Shown: piece by piece, positions 35,172-44,156 of the stretch
Layout of the letters: each line of letters opens with the position of its first letter
Numbering within the stretch: the stretch's first letter is position 1
From: Alteribacter aurantiacus DSM 18675
GTDB taxonomy: Bacteria > Bacillota > Bacilli > Bacillales > Salisediminibacteriaceae
Assembly: GCF_000429705.1 (NCBI RefSeq)
Contig: NZ_KE386943.1
Location: 200,744-264,743, forward strand
DNA: 64,000 nt
Direction: 5' to 3'
Program-made: the position numbers and the translations under genes
The notes under the pieces: generated by a model
Seen by the model: only the letters and a program-made list of their open reading frames with translations
What the model was told of the DNA's origin: nothing
Databases searched by the model: none

Positions 35172-35283
35172 GTGGATTGGCGATGGTGGTCTCTTGTAGT
35201 GTTGCTGCTGTTTGGTTTGGAGCAAGGTTTGGAAGAAATGTAGGTGTAGGCATCAGTAGTGTGTCGGAGACGACGGGTAGAAG

Positions 35284-35318
35284 CACTTCCATGTTGAGCA
35301 TGGGGGTGTTTTTTTTTG
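35284..35318 (+). terminator. Terminator of the VanY-type gene
   Basis: CACTTCCATG and CATGGGGGTG arms (two G-U pairs) are followed by ten T's. Confidence 0.8.
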
Positions 35319-35337
35319 AGGGTGTAGTGGAGGTTCT

Positions 35338-35452
35338 GTTTATCGTCCTTTAATTGGATTTTATCGAGCCTTAATGAAGTGATATCGACCATTAAACATA
35401 TTTTATCGATCACTAATACTGATTTATCATCCTCTACTCTAAATATATCGGT
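35338..35452. repeat. 21-bp phased array, TTATCGA family (left of the NERD gene)
   Basis: Six cores of TATCG type (one TATCA) begin at 35341, 35362, 35383, 35404, 35425 and 35446, at exact 21-bp steps. Spacers vary but often contain TTAAT. The same family occurs at 36521-36636 in the same orientation. Confidence 0.88.
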
Positions 35453-35508
35453 CAAACGACACCGATCGACACAACTCCAACAATATCTCGATTAACACAC
35501 ATGATTAT

Positions 35509-36492
35509 TTAGAGCTTAGCCAGCATCTCTAAATTATAGGTAGTGGACTTTTTTGTACCAATCGTAGGGAGGTTGAGTGATCGGAGAGTTTTGTAAGCTT
35601 GAGAACTAGATGTTACTGAAGCAAATCTCCTGAATTGATAATTTGTAATTAAAGGACCATGCAGATGTCTAAAGTCCATTAATAATGGGTGAACGATTTC
35701 ACTCGTCTTCTTGACAACTTCACAGGAGTAACACTTCCATTTTCGGTTCCACCTTACAAAAAAACCTTCTGAACAACAGGTACATCTGAATCCACTAATT
35801 AGATCCGAATCGCTTAGATCATAATTCTTTAAGATATTTAGTGTTTGTGGACAATCTTGAGTTAAGATTTGCTGTTGTAACTTAGGGTTTTGATGGGGCT
35901 TTACATTCGTGTTTGTCTTACTCAGAGAGTCGAGTTTAGCAGGGAGATAGGGGCTACGGATAATGGAATCTAACGAAGGATGTCCTTGTTCTTCTTTAGG
36001 TATCACTAGTTGACACGACTGATTGGCTATGATGACCAATGTTTCTATAGGTTTGTTACTTGGGCAATGTTTGTTGAGCCACTCATTCAGTTGTGTTTTT
36101 TGAGATTCTGCTTGGATGACAAAATCAGGTAATATTTTTGTGATGCCTTGGGTATTTGTCCATTCTACTTGTTGAAGGGAAGGTTGTATTTTGAGGGTCC
36201 CGGCTATGTTCTTTACTTCTAAAATAAAGATTTTCTCGGGTGCTATGAGAAGGAAGTCCATTTGAAAGTAGTTACCGTTAATAGAGAGTCTTATGCTGTG
36301 GAATTTTTGATAGTTAGCTGAAGGGCTTCTTGATAGATAGTATTGAAGGGACTTTTCTCCATAATATCCGGCTAAAATACGTTTGTAGTCTGAAAGAATA
36401 GCAGGTTTGTTGGGGTATGACTCACGTAGTCGTGGTAGAAGTGCTTCATATTGAAAGAGAATGTTCGGTTTTACTATTGGTTTGATGAACAT
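35509..36492 (-). CDS. NERD-domain protein with C-terminal zinc-finger
   Basis: A 327-residue protein. The NERD (nuclease-related) domain spans about residues 35-160; its core is seen in NYFQMDFLLIAPEKIFILEVKN, the D and E-V-K residues being those of a PD-(D/E)xK-like nuclease fold. C-terminally, CTCCSEGFF and WKCYSCEVV form a possible zinc ribbon. Composition is more AT-rich than the neighbouring operons. Both ends are bordered by TTATCGA arrays in the same direction, so the gene may be a relatively mobile cassette. Family members are of unknown role, some in DNA processing. No clear SD was found. Confidence 0.72.
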   Translation of the reverse strand: MFIKPIVKPNILFQYEALLPRLRESYPNKPAILSDYKRILAGYYGEKSLQYYLSRSPSANYQKFHSIRLSINGNYFQMDFLLIAPEKIFILEVKNIAGTLKIQPSLQQVEWTNTQGITKILPDFVIQAESQKTQLNEWLNKHCPSNKPIETLVIIANQSCQLVIPKEEQGHPSLDSIIRSPYLPAKLDSLSKTNTNVKPHQNPKLQQQILTQDCPQTLNILKNYDLSDSDLISGFRCTCCSEGFFVRWNRKWKCYSCEVVKKTSEIVHPLLMDFRHLHGPLITNYQFRRFASVTSSSQAYKTLRSLNLPTIGTKKSTTYNLEMLAKL

Positions 36493-36520
36493 TTAGTGTA
36501 TCAGCTCCTAGTTTGAGGTC

Positions 36521-36636
36521 ATTTATCGACCTCTAATTGTAGTTTATCGACCTTTATTTGGTTTTTATCGAGCCTTACTGAGATGTTATCGACCTTTAAC
36601 AATGTTTTATCGAGCTCTAATCCGAATTTATCGACC
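36521..36636. repeat. 21-bp phased array, TTATCGA family (right of the NERD gene)
   Basis: Six cores of TTATCGA begin (TATCG) at 36524, 36545, 36566, 36587, 36608 and 36629, all 21 bp apart. Units read TTATCGACCTTTA or TTATCGAGCCTTA. Together with 35338-35452 it brackets the NERD gene. Confidence 0.92.
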
Positions 36637-36689
36637 AAACGACACCTACCGACAAAATTCGACGCAAGCCCCACCCCTCCCCTAACCTA

Positions 36690-36747
36690 TAAAAAACACC
36701 CCTAGACAGCGCAAAAAATCCTTCACTTCTGCGTTAACCAGGGGTGC
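36690..36747 (-). terminator. Terminator of the atp operon
   Basis: CACCCCT-AGACAGCGC and GCGTTAACC-AGGGGTG arms close an imperfect stem; TTTTTTAT follows on the minus strand. Confidence 0.85.
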
Positions 36748-36758
36748 TCTATATACGA

Positions 36759-37160
36759 TTACTTTCCTGACACTTCCAAGCGGTTGATCGCACGCTTCAG
36801 TGCGAGCTCCGCACGGCGGAAGTCGATGTTGTCTTGTTTCGCAACGTCCAGGCGACGCTGTGCACGCTCTTTTGCAGCGCGGGCACGAGCCACGTCGATG
36901 TTCGTTGGCAACTCGGCTGATTCAGCCAGAATGTTGACTTCATCTCGGCGAACTTCCATGAAGCCGCCGTTTACCGCCACCAGATGGACTAGGTTGTCTT
37001 GCTTGATTCGGACAGGGCCGATGCGTAGAGGTGTAACGAGAGGAATGTGCCCTGGTAAAACACCAAGTTCACCTTCAGCTGCTCTTACACTAACCATATT
37101 GGCCTCTGCTTCGAAGACACTGCCATCGGGAGTGACGACATTGACCTGCATCGTCTTCAT
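36759..37160 (-). CDS. atpC: ATP synthase epsilon subunit
   Basis: A 133-residue central-stalk subunit. VVTPDGSVFEAEANMVSV and GELGVLPGHIPLVTPL are the family start motifs; the C-terminal helical pair (about residues 90-133) contains the regulatory region. GGAGG eight bases before the ATG. Last gene of atpZIBEFHAGDC; a REP-like palindrome (37219) lies in the 145-base gap to atpD. Confidence 0.96.
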   Translation of the reverse strand: MKTMQVNVVTPDGSVFEAEANMVSVRAAEGELGVLPGHIPLVTPLRIGPVRIKQDNLVHLVAVNGGFMEVRRDEVNILAESAELPTNIDVARARAAKERAQRRLDVAKQDNIDFRRAELALKRAINRLEVSGK

Positions 37161-37218
37161 GGTTTATCCTCCTTCACCGTTTTCACGAATGACTCCCCCG
37201 CCTCATAAAAGGCGGGAT

Positions 37219-37231
37219 GGGGTCAGACCCC
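37219..37231. repeat. GGGGTCAGACCCC palindrome between atpD and atpC
   Basis: A 13-base palindrome of the same family as 17475 and 19114 lies inside the atp operon. It has no T run. It could reduce readthrough into atpC or act as an RNA processing site. Confidence 0.6.
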
Positions 37232-37305
37232 CAGCGTAGTGACGTTGCACCTTTACCGCAATGCGAATCGTCCTTACCACCGACGTCACTCGTAATGTCG
37301 GCTTG

Positions 37306-38718
37306 TTATTCCATTTCCTTCGCTTTTTCAACGACTTCTTCAATGCGTCCGACAAGACGGAAAGCATCTTCAGGAAGGTCGTCATATTTGCCGTCAAGGA
37401 TTTCACGGAATCCGCGGATCGTTTCTTTAACCGGTACGTAAGACCCTTTTTGGCCTGTGAACTGCTCGGCAACGTGGAAGTTCTGGGATAGGAAGAACTG
37501 AATACGACGAGCTCGGTGTACGATAAGCTTGTCTTCTTCAGAGAGCTCATCCATACCAAGAATGGCGATGATGTCCTGAAGCTCTTTGTATTTTTGAAGC
37601 GTCTGTTGAACTTCACGAGAAACGTTGTAGTGCTCTTCCCCAACAATTTCAGGAGACAACGCGCGAGACGTTGACGCCAATGGGTCTACCGCTGGATAGA
37701 TACCCATCTCGGAAAGTTTACGCTCAAGGTTAGTTGTTGCGTCCAAGTGGGCGAACGTCGTAGCCGGTGCCGGGTCAGTATAGTCATCGGCAGGTACGTA
37801 GATCGCTTGGATGGATGTTACGGAACCTTTTTTCGTAGACGTGATACGCTCTTGAAGCATACCCATCTCCGTTGCAAGTGTAGGCTGGTAACCTACGGCA
37901 GATGGCATACGTCCAAGAAGGGCGGATACCTCACCACCGGCTTGCGTGAATCGGAAGATGTTATCAACGAAAAGAAGTACGTCGGCGCCTTTTTCATCAC
38001 GGAAGTGCTCAGCCATTGTAAGACCGGACAAGGCAACACGCATACGTGCACCAGGCGGCTCGTTCATCTGACCGAATACCATGGATGTTTTCTTGATAAC
38101 GCCGGAATCCGTCATTTCGTGGTACAAGTCGTTTCCTTCACGAGTACGCTCACCAACACCTGCGAATACGGAAATACCACCGTGCTCTTGTGCGATGTTG
38201 TTGATAAGCTCCTGGATAAGTACCGTCTTACCTACACCGGCACCTCCGAAGAGACCGATCTTACCACCCTTGATGTAAGGGGCCAAGAGGTCAACTACTT
38301 TAATTCCTGTTTCAAGGATTTCTGTTTCAGTGGAGAGCTCTTCATACTTCGGTGCTTCGCGGTGAATTGGGTCACGTTGAACACTTTCAGCTACTTCTTC
38401 TCCTAGGTCGATCGCTTCTCCAAGAACGTTGAATACACGTCCAAGAGTAGCGTCCCCTACTGGTACTGCGATTGGCTTACCTGTATCGACTACTTCCAAC
38501 CCACGAGTCAATCCGTCAGTGGATCCCATGGCAATTGTACGCACGGAGTCGTCACCAAGGTGAAGGGCAACTTCTAACGTTACGTCCACGTCCACTTCAC
38601 CAGAGGATTGAGCTTTGTGTTGGATTTTAATCGCGTTATAGATCTCAGGTAATTCTCCGCGGTTGAACTTTACGTCTACAACCGGTCCTGTTACTTGAGT
38701 GACGCGTCCTTTATTCAT
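37306..38718 (-). CDS. atpD: ATP synthase beta subunit
   Basis: A 470-residue catalytic subunit of F1. Walker A GGAGVGKTVLI, catalytic Glu in GERTREGNDLY, the DELSEED-type DELSEEDK and the ending REILDGKYDDLPEDAF are all present. Start: two ATG codons at 38721 and 38718; the second is spaced seven bases from AGGAGG and aligns with B. subtilis MKKGRV. atpG lies upstream by 38 bases. Confidence 0.97.
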   Translation of the reverse strand: MNKGRVTQVTGPVVDVKFNRGELPEIYNAIKIQHKAQSSGEVDVDVTLEVALHLGDDSVRTIAMGSTDGLTRGLEVVDTGKPIAVPVGDATLGRVFNVLGEAIDLGEEVAESVQRDPIHREAPKYEELSTETEILETGIKVVDLLAPYIKGGKIGLFGGAGVGKTVLIQELINNIAQEHGGISVFAGVGERTREGNDLYHEMTDSGVIKKTSMVFGQMNEPPGARMRVALSGLTMAEHFRDEKGADVLLFVDNIFRFTQAGGEVSALLGRMPSAVGYQPTLATEMGMLQERITSTKKGSVTSIQAIYVPADDYTDPAPATTFAHLDATTNLERKLSEMGIYPAVDPLASTSRALSPEIVGEEHYNVSREVQQTLQKYKELQDIIAILGMDELSEEDKLIVHRARRIQFFLSQNFHVAEQFTGQKGSYVPVKETIRGFREILDGKYDDLPEDAFRLVGRIEEVVEKAKEME

Positions 38719-38756
38719 CATCTTTCCTCCTCACTTCCTATGAACACGAATGAACG

Positions 38757-39629
38757 TTAATCGAGAGCGGATGCTCCACCTACAATTTCGTTGATCTCCT
38801 GTGTAATCGCCGCTTGTCTTGCACGGTTATAGCGCAAGTTTAACTGATCGATCATGTCAGAAGCATTGTCAGTGGCTGCGCTCATCGCCGTCATACGCGC
38901 TCCGAACTCACTGGCTTTACCATCTAATAATGCGCCGTACACTAAGCTTTCCGCATAGTGTGGAAGAAGCTGTTCAAGAATGACTTCCTCGTTCGGCTCA
39001 TATTCATACGTTGGCGTATCACCAATCGCTTCCTTTTCACTTCCATCAAAGTCCGTAAGAGGAAGGAGCTTTGTTTCAGTGATTTCCTGTGAAATGGCAC
39101 TTACGAAGTGGTTGTAATGAAGGTAGACCTCATCAAATACTTCATCTGTGAACATATCAACAGTGGTGGCAGCGATATTTTTAATGTCTGCATAGCTTGG
39201 CTGATCGGAAACCCCAACGATTTCCTGATAGATTGGCATATTACGCTTCTTGAAAAAGTCACGACCGACTTTCCCAATCACAATAATCCCATACTCGTCC
39301 TGGGAGTTATGCCTCTCGTTAATCGTATTCATCGTGTGTCTTAAGAGACCGCTGTTATAAGCGCCACATAACCCACGATCAGACGTGATCACAAGGTATG
39401 CCGTCTTCTTGATCTCCTTACGAGTCTCAAGCATCGGGTGCGTCGCTTCCGTGCCCGTAGCGATACTCATAACCACATCACGAATCTTTTGTGTATAAGG
39501 CCAAAAGGATTGCGCTTTGTTCTGCGCCTTATTCAACTTGGCAGCAGAAACCATCTGCATCGCTTTTGTAATCTGTTTCGTCTTTTTTGTAGACGTAATT
39601 TTAGACTTTATATCTCTAAGAGAGGCCAT
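38757..39629 (-). CDS. atpG: ATP synthase gamma subunit
   Basis: A 290-residue rotary shaft subunit. The N-terminal MASLRDIKSKITSTKKTKQI and the C-terminal NRARQAAITQEINEIVGGA coiled-coil helices are conserved; GLCGAYN is present in the globular part. AAAGGTGG precedes the ATG. Confidence 0.97.
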   Translation of the reverse strand: MASLRDIKSKITSTKKTKQITKAMQMVSAAKLNKAQNKAQSFWPYTQKIRDVVMSIATGTEATHPMLETRKEIKKTAYLVITSDRGLCGAYNSGLLRHTMNTINERHNSQDEYGIIVIGKVGRDFFKKRNMPIYQEIVGVSDQPSYADIKNIAATTVDMFTDEVFDEVYLHYNHFVSAISQEITETKLLPLTDFDGSEKEAIGDTPTYEYEPNEEVILEQLLPHYAESLVYGALLDGKASEFGARMTAMSAATDNASDMIDQLNLRYNRARQAAITQEINEIVGGASALD

Positions 39630-39790
39630 CGTACTTCACCACCTTTTTTCAAAACTCACTGTCTTATGCAAAAGGGCGTCTCATTTACTAAATGACAAAG
39701 GCTGTGTTTCAAGCCTGGCTCGCTTTACGGTAGATTTCCCCTCTCAGGGGGGTGGCGGCTGAAATGGAGACAGCCGCCCCACTCTATTCC

Positions 39791-41293
39791 TTAAGCGCTG
39801 AATGTCTTTTTAAAGTCTTCGATCGCTTTTCTTAGATCAGCATCTTCAGGAAGGTTACCTGTTGTGCGGATGTGATCCAAGAGATCCTTATTGTTGTGCT
39901 CAAGGTAGCTGTACATGTCCGCTTCAAAGCGTTGTACATCTTCAACAGCAACATCGTCAAGGAAACCTTTTGTAAGGGCAAAGAGAATTACAACTTGCTT
40001 TTCAACAGCAAGTGGCTGGTGAAGGCCTTGCTTAAGAACCTCTACAGTACGGGCACCACGGTTCAGTTTCGCTTGAGTTGATTTATCCAAGTCGGAACCG
40101 AACTGAGCAAATGCTTCAAGCTCACGGTAAGATGCTAAGTCAAGACGAAGCGTACCGGCAACTTTCTTCATCGCTTTGATCTGTGCAGATCCCCCTACTC
40201 GGGATACAGACAAACCGGCATCAATCGCCGGACGTACGCCGGAGAAGAAGAGGTTGGACTGCAAGAAGATCTGTCCGTCCGTAATCGAGATTACGTTTGT
40301 TGGAATGTAGGCAGAGATATCTCCGGCCTGCGTTTCGATGAAAGGAAGAGCTGTTAAAGAACCGCCGCCTTTAGCATCGGAAAGCTTCGCTGCACGTTCG
40401 AGTAAACGACTGTGCAAGTAGAATACATCCCCTGGGAATGCTTCACGACCTGGAGGACGACGAAGCAATAAGGAAAGCTCACGGTATGCAGCCGCTTGTT
40501 TTGAAAGGTCATCGTAGATAACCAATACATGCTTTCCGTTGTACATGAACTCCTCACCCATTGTTACCCCGGTGTATGGAGCAAGGTAAAGAAGTGGTGC
40601 AGGCTTAGACGCACTCGCACTTACAACGATTGTGTAGTCAAGGGCACCGTGCTGACGTAGTGTTTCAACTACCCCTGCAACTGTGGACTCCTTTTGACCA
40701 ATCGCAACGTAAATACAGATCATGTCTTGGTCTGCTTGGTTAATGATTGTATCAATAGCGATCGCCGTTTTACCCGTTTGACGGTCACCGATTACAAGCT
40801 CACGCTGTCCTCGACCGATTGGGATCAAGGAGTCGATTGCTTTAATTCCTGTTTGAAGCGGTTCGTGAACAGATTTACGGTCCATAACGCCAGGTGCTGG
40901 GCTTTCAATCGGACGACGCTTGTCTGATTCAATATCCCCTTGCCCATCAAGTGGGTTACCAAGTGGGTCTACTACACGTCCTAGAAGGGCTTCCCCTACA
41001 GGAACCTCCATGATACGTCCAGTACGTTTTACCTCATCGCCTTCGTGGATGTCCGTGTAAGGTCCGAGGATGATGATACCTACTGTATCTTCTTCAAGGT
41101 TTTGGGCCATACCCATTGTTCCATTTGCGAATTCAAGAAGCTCACCGGCCATGACATTCTCAAGTCCGTGAGCAACGGCGATCCCGTCACCAACTCGGAT
41201 TACGGTGCCGACTTCATTTACTTGAATCTCAGACTGATATCCTTCAATCTGTTGTTTAATCAGAGAGCTGATTTCATCGGCTCTGATGCTCAT
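39791..41293 (-). CDS. atpA: ATP synthase alpha subunit
   Basis: A 500-residue F1 subunit. N-terminal SIRADEISSLIKQQIEGY, Walker A GDRQTGKTAIA, and VSRVGGSAQ are conserved. ATG at 41293 with AGGGGTG six bases upstream; a GTG lies three codons earlier. Lies 11 bases after atpH and 161 before atpG. Confidence 0.97.
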   Translation of the reverse strand: MSIRADEISSLIKQQIEGYQSEIQVNEVGTVIRVGDGIAVAHGLENVMAGELLEFANGTMGMAQNLEEDTVGIIILGPYTDIHEGDEVKRTGRIMEVPVGEALLGRVVDPLGNPLDGQGDIESDKRRPIESPAPGVMDRKSVHEPLQTGIKAIDSLIPIGRGQRELVIGDRQTGKTAIAIDTIINQADQDMICIYVAIGQKESTVAGVVETLRQHGALDYTIVVSASASKPAPLLYLAPYTGVTMGEEFMYNGKHVLVIYDDLSKQAAAYRELSLLLRRPPGREAFPGDVFYLHSRLLERAAKLSDAKGGGSLTALPFIETQAGDISAYIPTNVISITDGQIFLQSNLFFSGVRPAIDAGLSVSRVGGSAQIKAMKKVAGTLRLDLASYRELEAFAQFGSDLDKSTQAKLNRGARTVEVLKQGLHQPLAVEKQVVILFALTKGFLDDVAVEDVQRFEADMYSYLEHNNKDLLDHIRTTGNLPEDADLRKAIEDFKKTFSA

Positions 41294-41304
41294 TTGCTTC
41301 ACCC

Positions 41305-41859
41305 CTATCTACTTGCGTTCCCAGAAATCATTCGATTATGAATGCGTTTAAGCTTACTGGCGACACTTGCGTCATATACGGTGTCACCAATTCGGATCTT
41401 AAATCCACCAATAACGTCCGGATCAACAACTTCCTCAAGCAAAATCTCATCTTGATTCGTTTTCTTCTCGAACGTCTCTTTAATGGCTATTTTTTCATCT
41501 CCAGTAAGGGCCTTTGCTGTATAGATCGTCGCTTCAGCCACCCCTTGAGATTGATAAGAAAGCCTTTTGTATTCGTCTGCAACAGCAAGAATTTTGCTAA
41601 TTCGTTTACGGTCTACAAGGAGCATGAGCAGGTTCATTACCGCTCCTGATACTTGCGTTCCGAAGTTCTTGTTTAAAAGTTCTTTCTTTTCTTCATTCGT
41701 GATGCTTGGGTGTCTGAACACTTCGTCAAGAAGGTTCGTCTTTTCAAAAACATCCTTTACTGCCTGCAACTCCTCGCCGACAAGCTTAAGCTGGTCGCGC
41801 TCTTTGGCAAGGTTAAAAAGAGCGTTGGCGTAACGAAATGCTAACGGGTCCCGTTTCAT
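41305..41859 (-). CDS. atpH: ATP synthase delta subunit
   Basis: A 184-residue peripheral-stalk subunit linking b to alpha. N-terminal RYANALFNLAKERDQ and C-terminal VDPDVIGGFKIRIGDTVYDAS are family signatures. It overlaps atpF by four bases. Confidence 0.95.
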   Translation of the reverse strand: MKRDPLAFRYANALFNLAKERDQLKLVGEELQAVKDVFEKTNLLDEVFRHPSITNEEKKELLNKNFGTQVSGAVMNLLMLLVDRKRISKILAVADEYKRLSYQSQGVAEATIYTAKALTGDEKIAIKETFEKKTNQDEILLEEVVDPDVIGGFKIRIGDTVYDASVASKLKRIHNRMISGNASR

Positions 41860-42347
41860 ACCGTTTGACCTACTTCTTTAAGAGTTTCTTGAATAAGCTT
41901 TTCTTGTTCTTTATCATCCAGCTCTTTTTCGATAACCTTTGTTGCCACTAGGACAGACAAGGACGAAACTTGCTCACGAAGTGCAGAGATCGCTTGTTCT
42001 TCCTCTTGCTTGATTGTAGCAAGAGCTTCTTGCAATTTACGTTCAGCTTGCTTTTCAGCATTGGCCATAATGTCTTTTTCTGTGCGTTCCGCTTGCTTAC
42101 GAGCGTTCTCCACGATTTCTTTCGCTTCTGCTCTAGCTGCTTTGATCGCTTCACGCTGTTCTTCGATATACTTCTCCGACTCTTGGCGGTTTTTCTCTGC
42201 AGTGGAAATCTGCTCTGCAATATGATTCTCTCGCTTTTCCATCATGTCCATAATTGGACCGAAAGCATACTTCTTCAAGATGAGCAAGAGAACGGCGAAA
42301 CCTGCGAGTTGGAAGAGAACATCAACGATTGTAAATGGTCCTAACAC
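41856..42347 (-). CDS. atpF: ATP synthase b subunit
   Basis: A 163-residue peripheral-stalk subunit with one N-terminal membrane helix (about residues 5-25) and a long charged coiled coil (about 35-150; AEAKEIVENARKQAERTE). GTG start with AGGGGG seven bases upstream. Spaced about 117 bases after atpE. Confidence 0.94.
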   Translation of the reverse strand: MLGPFTIVDVLFQLAGFAVLLLILKKYAFGPIMDMMEKRENHIAEQISTAEKNRQESEKYIEEQREAIKAARAEAKEIVENARKQAERTEKDIMANAEKQAERKLQEALATIKQEEEQAISALREQVSSLSVLVATKVIEKELDDKEQEKLIQETLKEVGQTV

Positions 42348-42464
42348 AGTTCTGCCCCCTTTACTTCAATCATACATAAGGAAAGGCGAAGAGGTATAAA
42401 CGTTCTCCGCCATAATTAGTTCTAAAGCAACTACCCGGCTAATCCTAGTCGGATGGCGCCGTCA

Positions 42465-42686
42465 TTACATCTGTAGGTATAGTAGAATTGAAATAACGAT
42501 CGAGATGATTGGCACGGCCTCAACAAGCGGAATACCGATAAACATAATCGTTTGTAATTGTCCTTTTAGTTCCGGTTGACGAGTGATTCCTTCCAACGTT
42601 GCTTTTACAACAATTGCAACTCCAAATGCACCGGCAAGTGCTGCTAGACCTGCAACAATACCTACTCCAATAGCGATAGTACCCAT
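42465..42686 (-). CDS. atpE: ATP synthase c subunit, alkaliphile-like
   Basis: A 73-residue rotor ring subunit with two membrane helices. The proton-binding Glu56 lies in P53-L-V-E56-A-V-P59; most neutral bacilli lack the first proline. The first helix has A16-x-A18-x-A20 near AGLAALAGAFGVAIVVKAT where neutral bacilli carry glycines. Both traits match the c subunit of Bacillus pseudofirmus OF4, known to be adaptive at high pH. No extra sodium-ligand set (Gln and Thr/Ser) is obvious, so protons are the likely ion. Confidence 0.95.
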   Translation of the reverse strand: MGTIAIGVGIVAGLAALAGAFGVAIVVKATLEGITRQPELKGQLQTIMFIGIPLVEAVPIISIVISILLYLQM

Positions 42687-42768
42687 TAAAAAATCCTCCT
42701 TTGAATTCTGAAAAAAAGTTTTATATTACGCTCTACCATGAAATTGTTAGAGCAAGTGGTACCTAAAA

Positions 42769-43494
42769 TTAATGTTCTTCGTTAACCTTGTGACTCATAT
42801 ACACCATCGTTAACATACAGAAAATAAATGCCTGGAGAGAACCAATAAACAATCCAAATGCCTGCCAGACTACGAGTGGTGCGAATGAGAGAATACCCCA
42901 CAGGACCCCTGAAGTTCCCAAACCAACTAACATGATCATTAGGACCTCTTTTGCAAATACGTTACCGAATAAACGCATTCCAAGTGTGAGTGTGTTGGCA
43001 AACTCCTCAATGATTTTGAACGGAAGTAAGAATGGTACAGGACGGAAATAATCCTTCGCGTATTCCTTAGGACCTTTCATCTTAACACCATAGTAGTGTG
43101 TGAGTAACACAACCATAGCTGCCAATGTCAAAGTCAGGTAGACATTCGAAGTTGGTGATTTCCACCACACATAATGTCCCGGTTCCGTTACAATCTCAAA
43201 CGGAAGACCAAGCATGTTGGCTACAAATACGTAAAGTAAAATTGTAATCCCAAGCATGATGAAGTTCTTCCCTTTTTCCCAAGCCATGTTTGAGCTAATA
43301 ATGTTTCGCACAAACTGGACGAGGAATTCTAGCGCATTTTGTGCACCTTTCGGGTACATTTTCACCGTTCTGGACATAAAGAAACAGACTAGGAAAATGA
43401 TAAGAAGTGTTGCTGTGACTGTAATCATGTTCGTCACATTCATCTTGAGCCAGGAAATGCCAAACAGGTCAATCACTAATTCTTGATGTTCCAA
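42769..43494 (-). CDS. atpB: ATP synthase a subunit
   Basis: A 241-residue membrane stator subunit forming the proton half channels. Essential Arg174-like residue in TLTLGMRLFGN; Lys182 in VFAKEVLMIML corresponds to the alkaliphile-specific Lys180 of B. pseudofirmus OF4, whereas B. subtilis has glycine there. TTG start, with GAGGTG seven bases upstream. Precedes atpE. Confidence 0.95.
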   Translation of the reverse strand: MEHQELVIDLFGISWLKMNVTNMITVTATLLIIFLVCFFMSRTVKMYPKGAQNALEFLVQFVRNIISSNMAWEKGKNFIMLGITILLYVFVANMLGLPFEIVTEPGHYVWWKSPTSNVYLTLTLAAMVVLLTHYYGVKMKGPKEYAKDYFRPVPFLLPFKIIEEFANTLTLGMRLFGNVFAKEVLMIMLVGLGTSGVLWGILSFAPLVVWQAFGLFIGSLQAFIFCMLTMVYMSHKVNEEH

Positions 43495-43560
43495 TTACTT
43501 TCACCTCTTTTCTCGCTTCTGCAACGGCACACTTTGTTCAACAAAGTACAAATACCGTCG

Positions 43561-43926
43561 TCACTGTAAACGCTTAATATGAAAAACAGGTTCTATCATG
43601 ATGATGGCATAGGTACTCATTAGGCCTATAAGCGCACCAGCAAGATTAAATAAATCCGGAAAGCTTACGGCAGTCAGGATACAGATCACCGCAATGACAA
43701 TTCTCGTTGCAGTACCAAACGCAAACTTGGTTCCCTGCAATGCCGAGTTGCTTACGCGTTTTACTTGCGTATAAGTAACATAGAGATTTAGAATGCTAAA
43801 TGCGGTACCCAAAATCAAGCCCATAAACAGGGTTTCATAAGGGGTGACGAGGGCCAACAACGCATATACGATGATGAGAACGAATGCATACATTGTGATT
43901 CGTCGTGCTGTGCTGCGAAACTCCAT
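43561..43926 (-). CDS. atpI: ATP synthase protein I (UncI/AtpI)
   Basis: A 121-residue membrane protein with four predicted helices. It starts at the overlapping TAATG after atpZ. The family aids c-ring assembly and possibly magnesium handling in alkaliphilic bacilli. The assignment is from position, size and hydrophobic pattern. Confidence 0.88.
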   Translation of the reverse strand: MEFRSTARRITMYAFVLIIVYALLALVTPYETLFMGLILGTAFSILNLYVTYTQVKRVSNSALQGTKFAFGTATRIVIAVICILTAVSFPDLFNLAGALIGLMSTYAIIMIEPVFHIKRLQ

Positions 43927-44156
43927 TACTTATCGTCTCCCATAAATCTCTTAACTAGTGAGAAAACCCCGTACGCACCTGCACCTAATCCTAAGATAAA
44001 TCCGAGGATCAAATAGAGTCCGTTTGTTCCAAAATGGCCATCAAGCCAAAGTCCACCGAACACTCCAATTAGAATCGTTACTAAAAGGTAAGATGAGATG
44101 GATCCGACGATCGCCATTTTTCGAATCAAAGATCGAAACTCCGAATTTTCAGCCAT
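43926..44156 (-). CDS. atpZ: AtpZ/AtpI family membrane protein
   Basis: A 76-residue protein with two helices and glycine-rich motifs (GVFGGLWLDGHFGTNGLYLI and GFILGLGAGAYGVF). First gene of the atp operon. In B. pseudofirmus OF4 atpZ and atpI together were linked to Mg2+ supply. The presence of both genes is typical of alkaliphilic bacilli. The reading begins with ATG following AAGGATGG. Confidence 0.88.
   Translation of the reverse strand: MAENSEFRSLIRKMAIVGSISSYLLVTILIGVFGGLWLDGHFGTNGLYLILGFILGLGAGAYGVFSLVKRFMGDDK

Noticed and set aside
35102..35455. Minus-strand open frame with D-K/V-D repeats over the TTATCGA array
   Set aside because: Repeat artefact overlapping the end of the VanY-type gene and its terminator; no SD.
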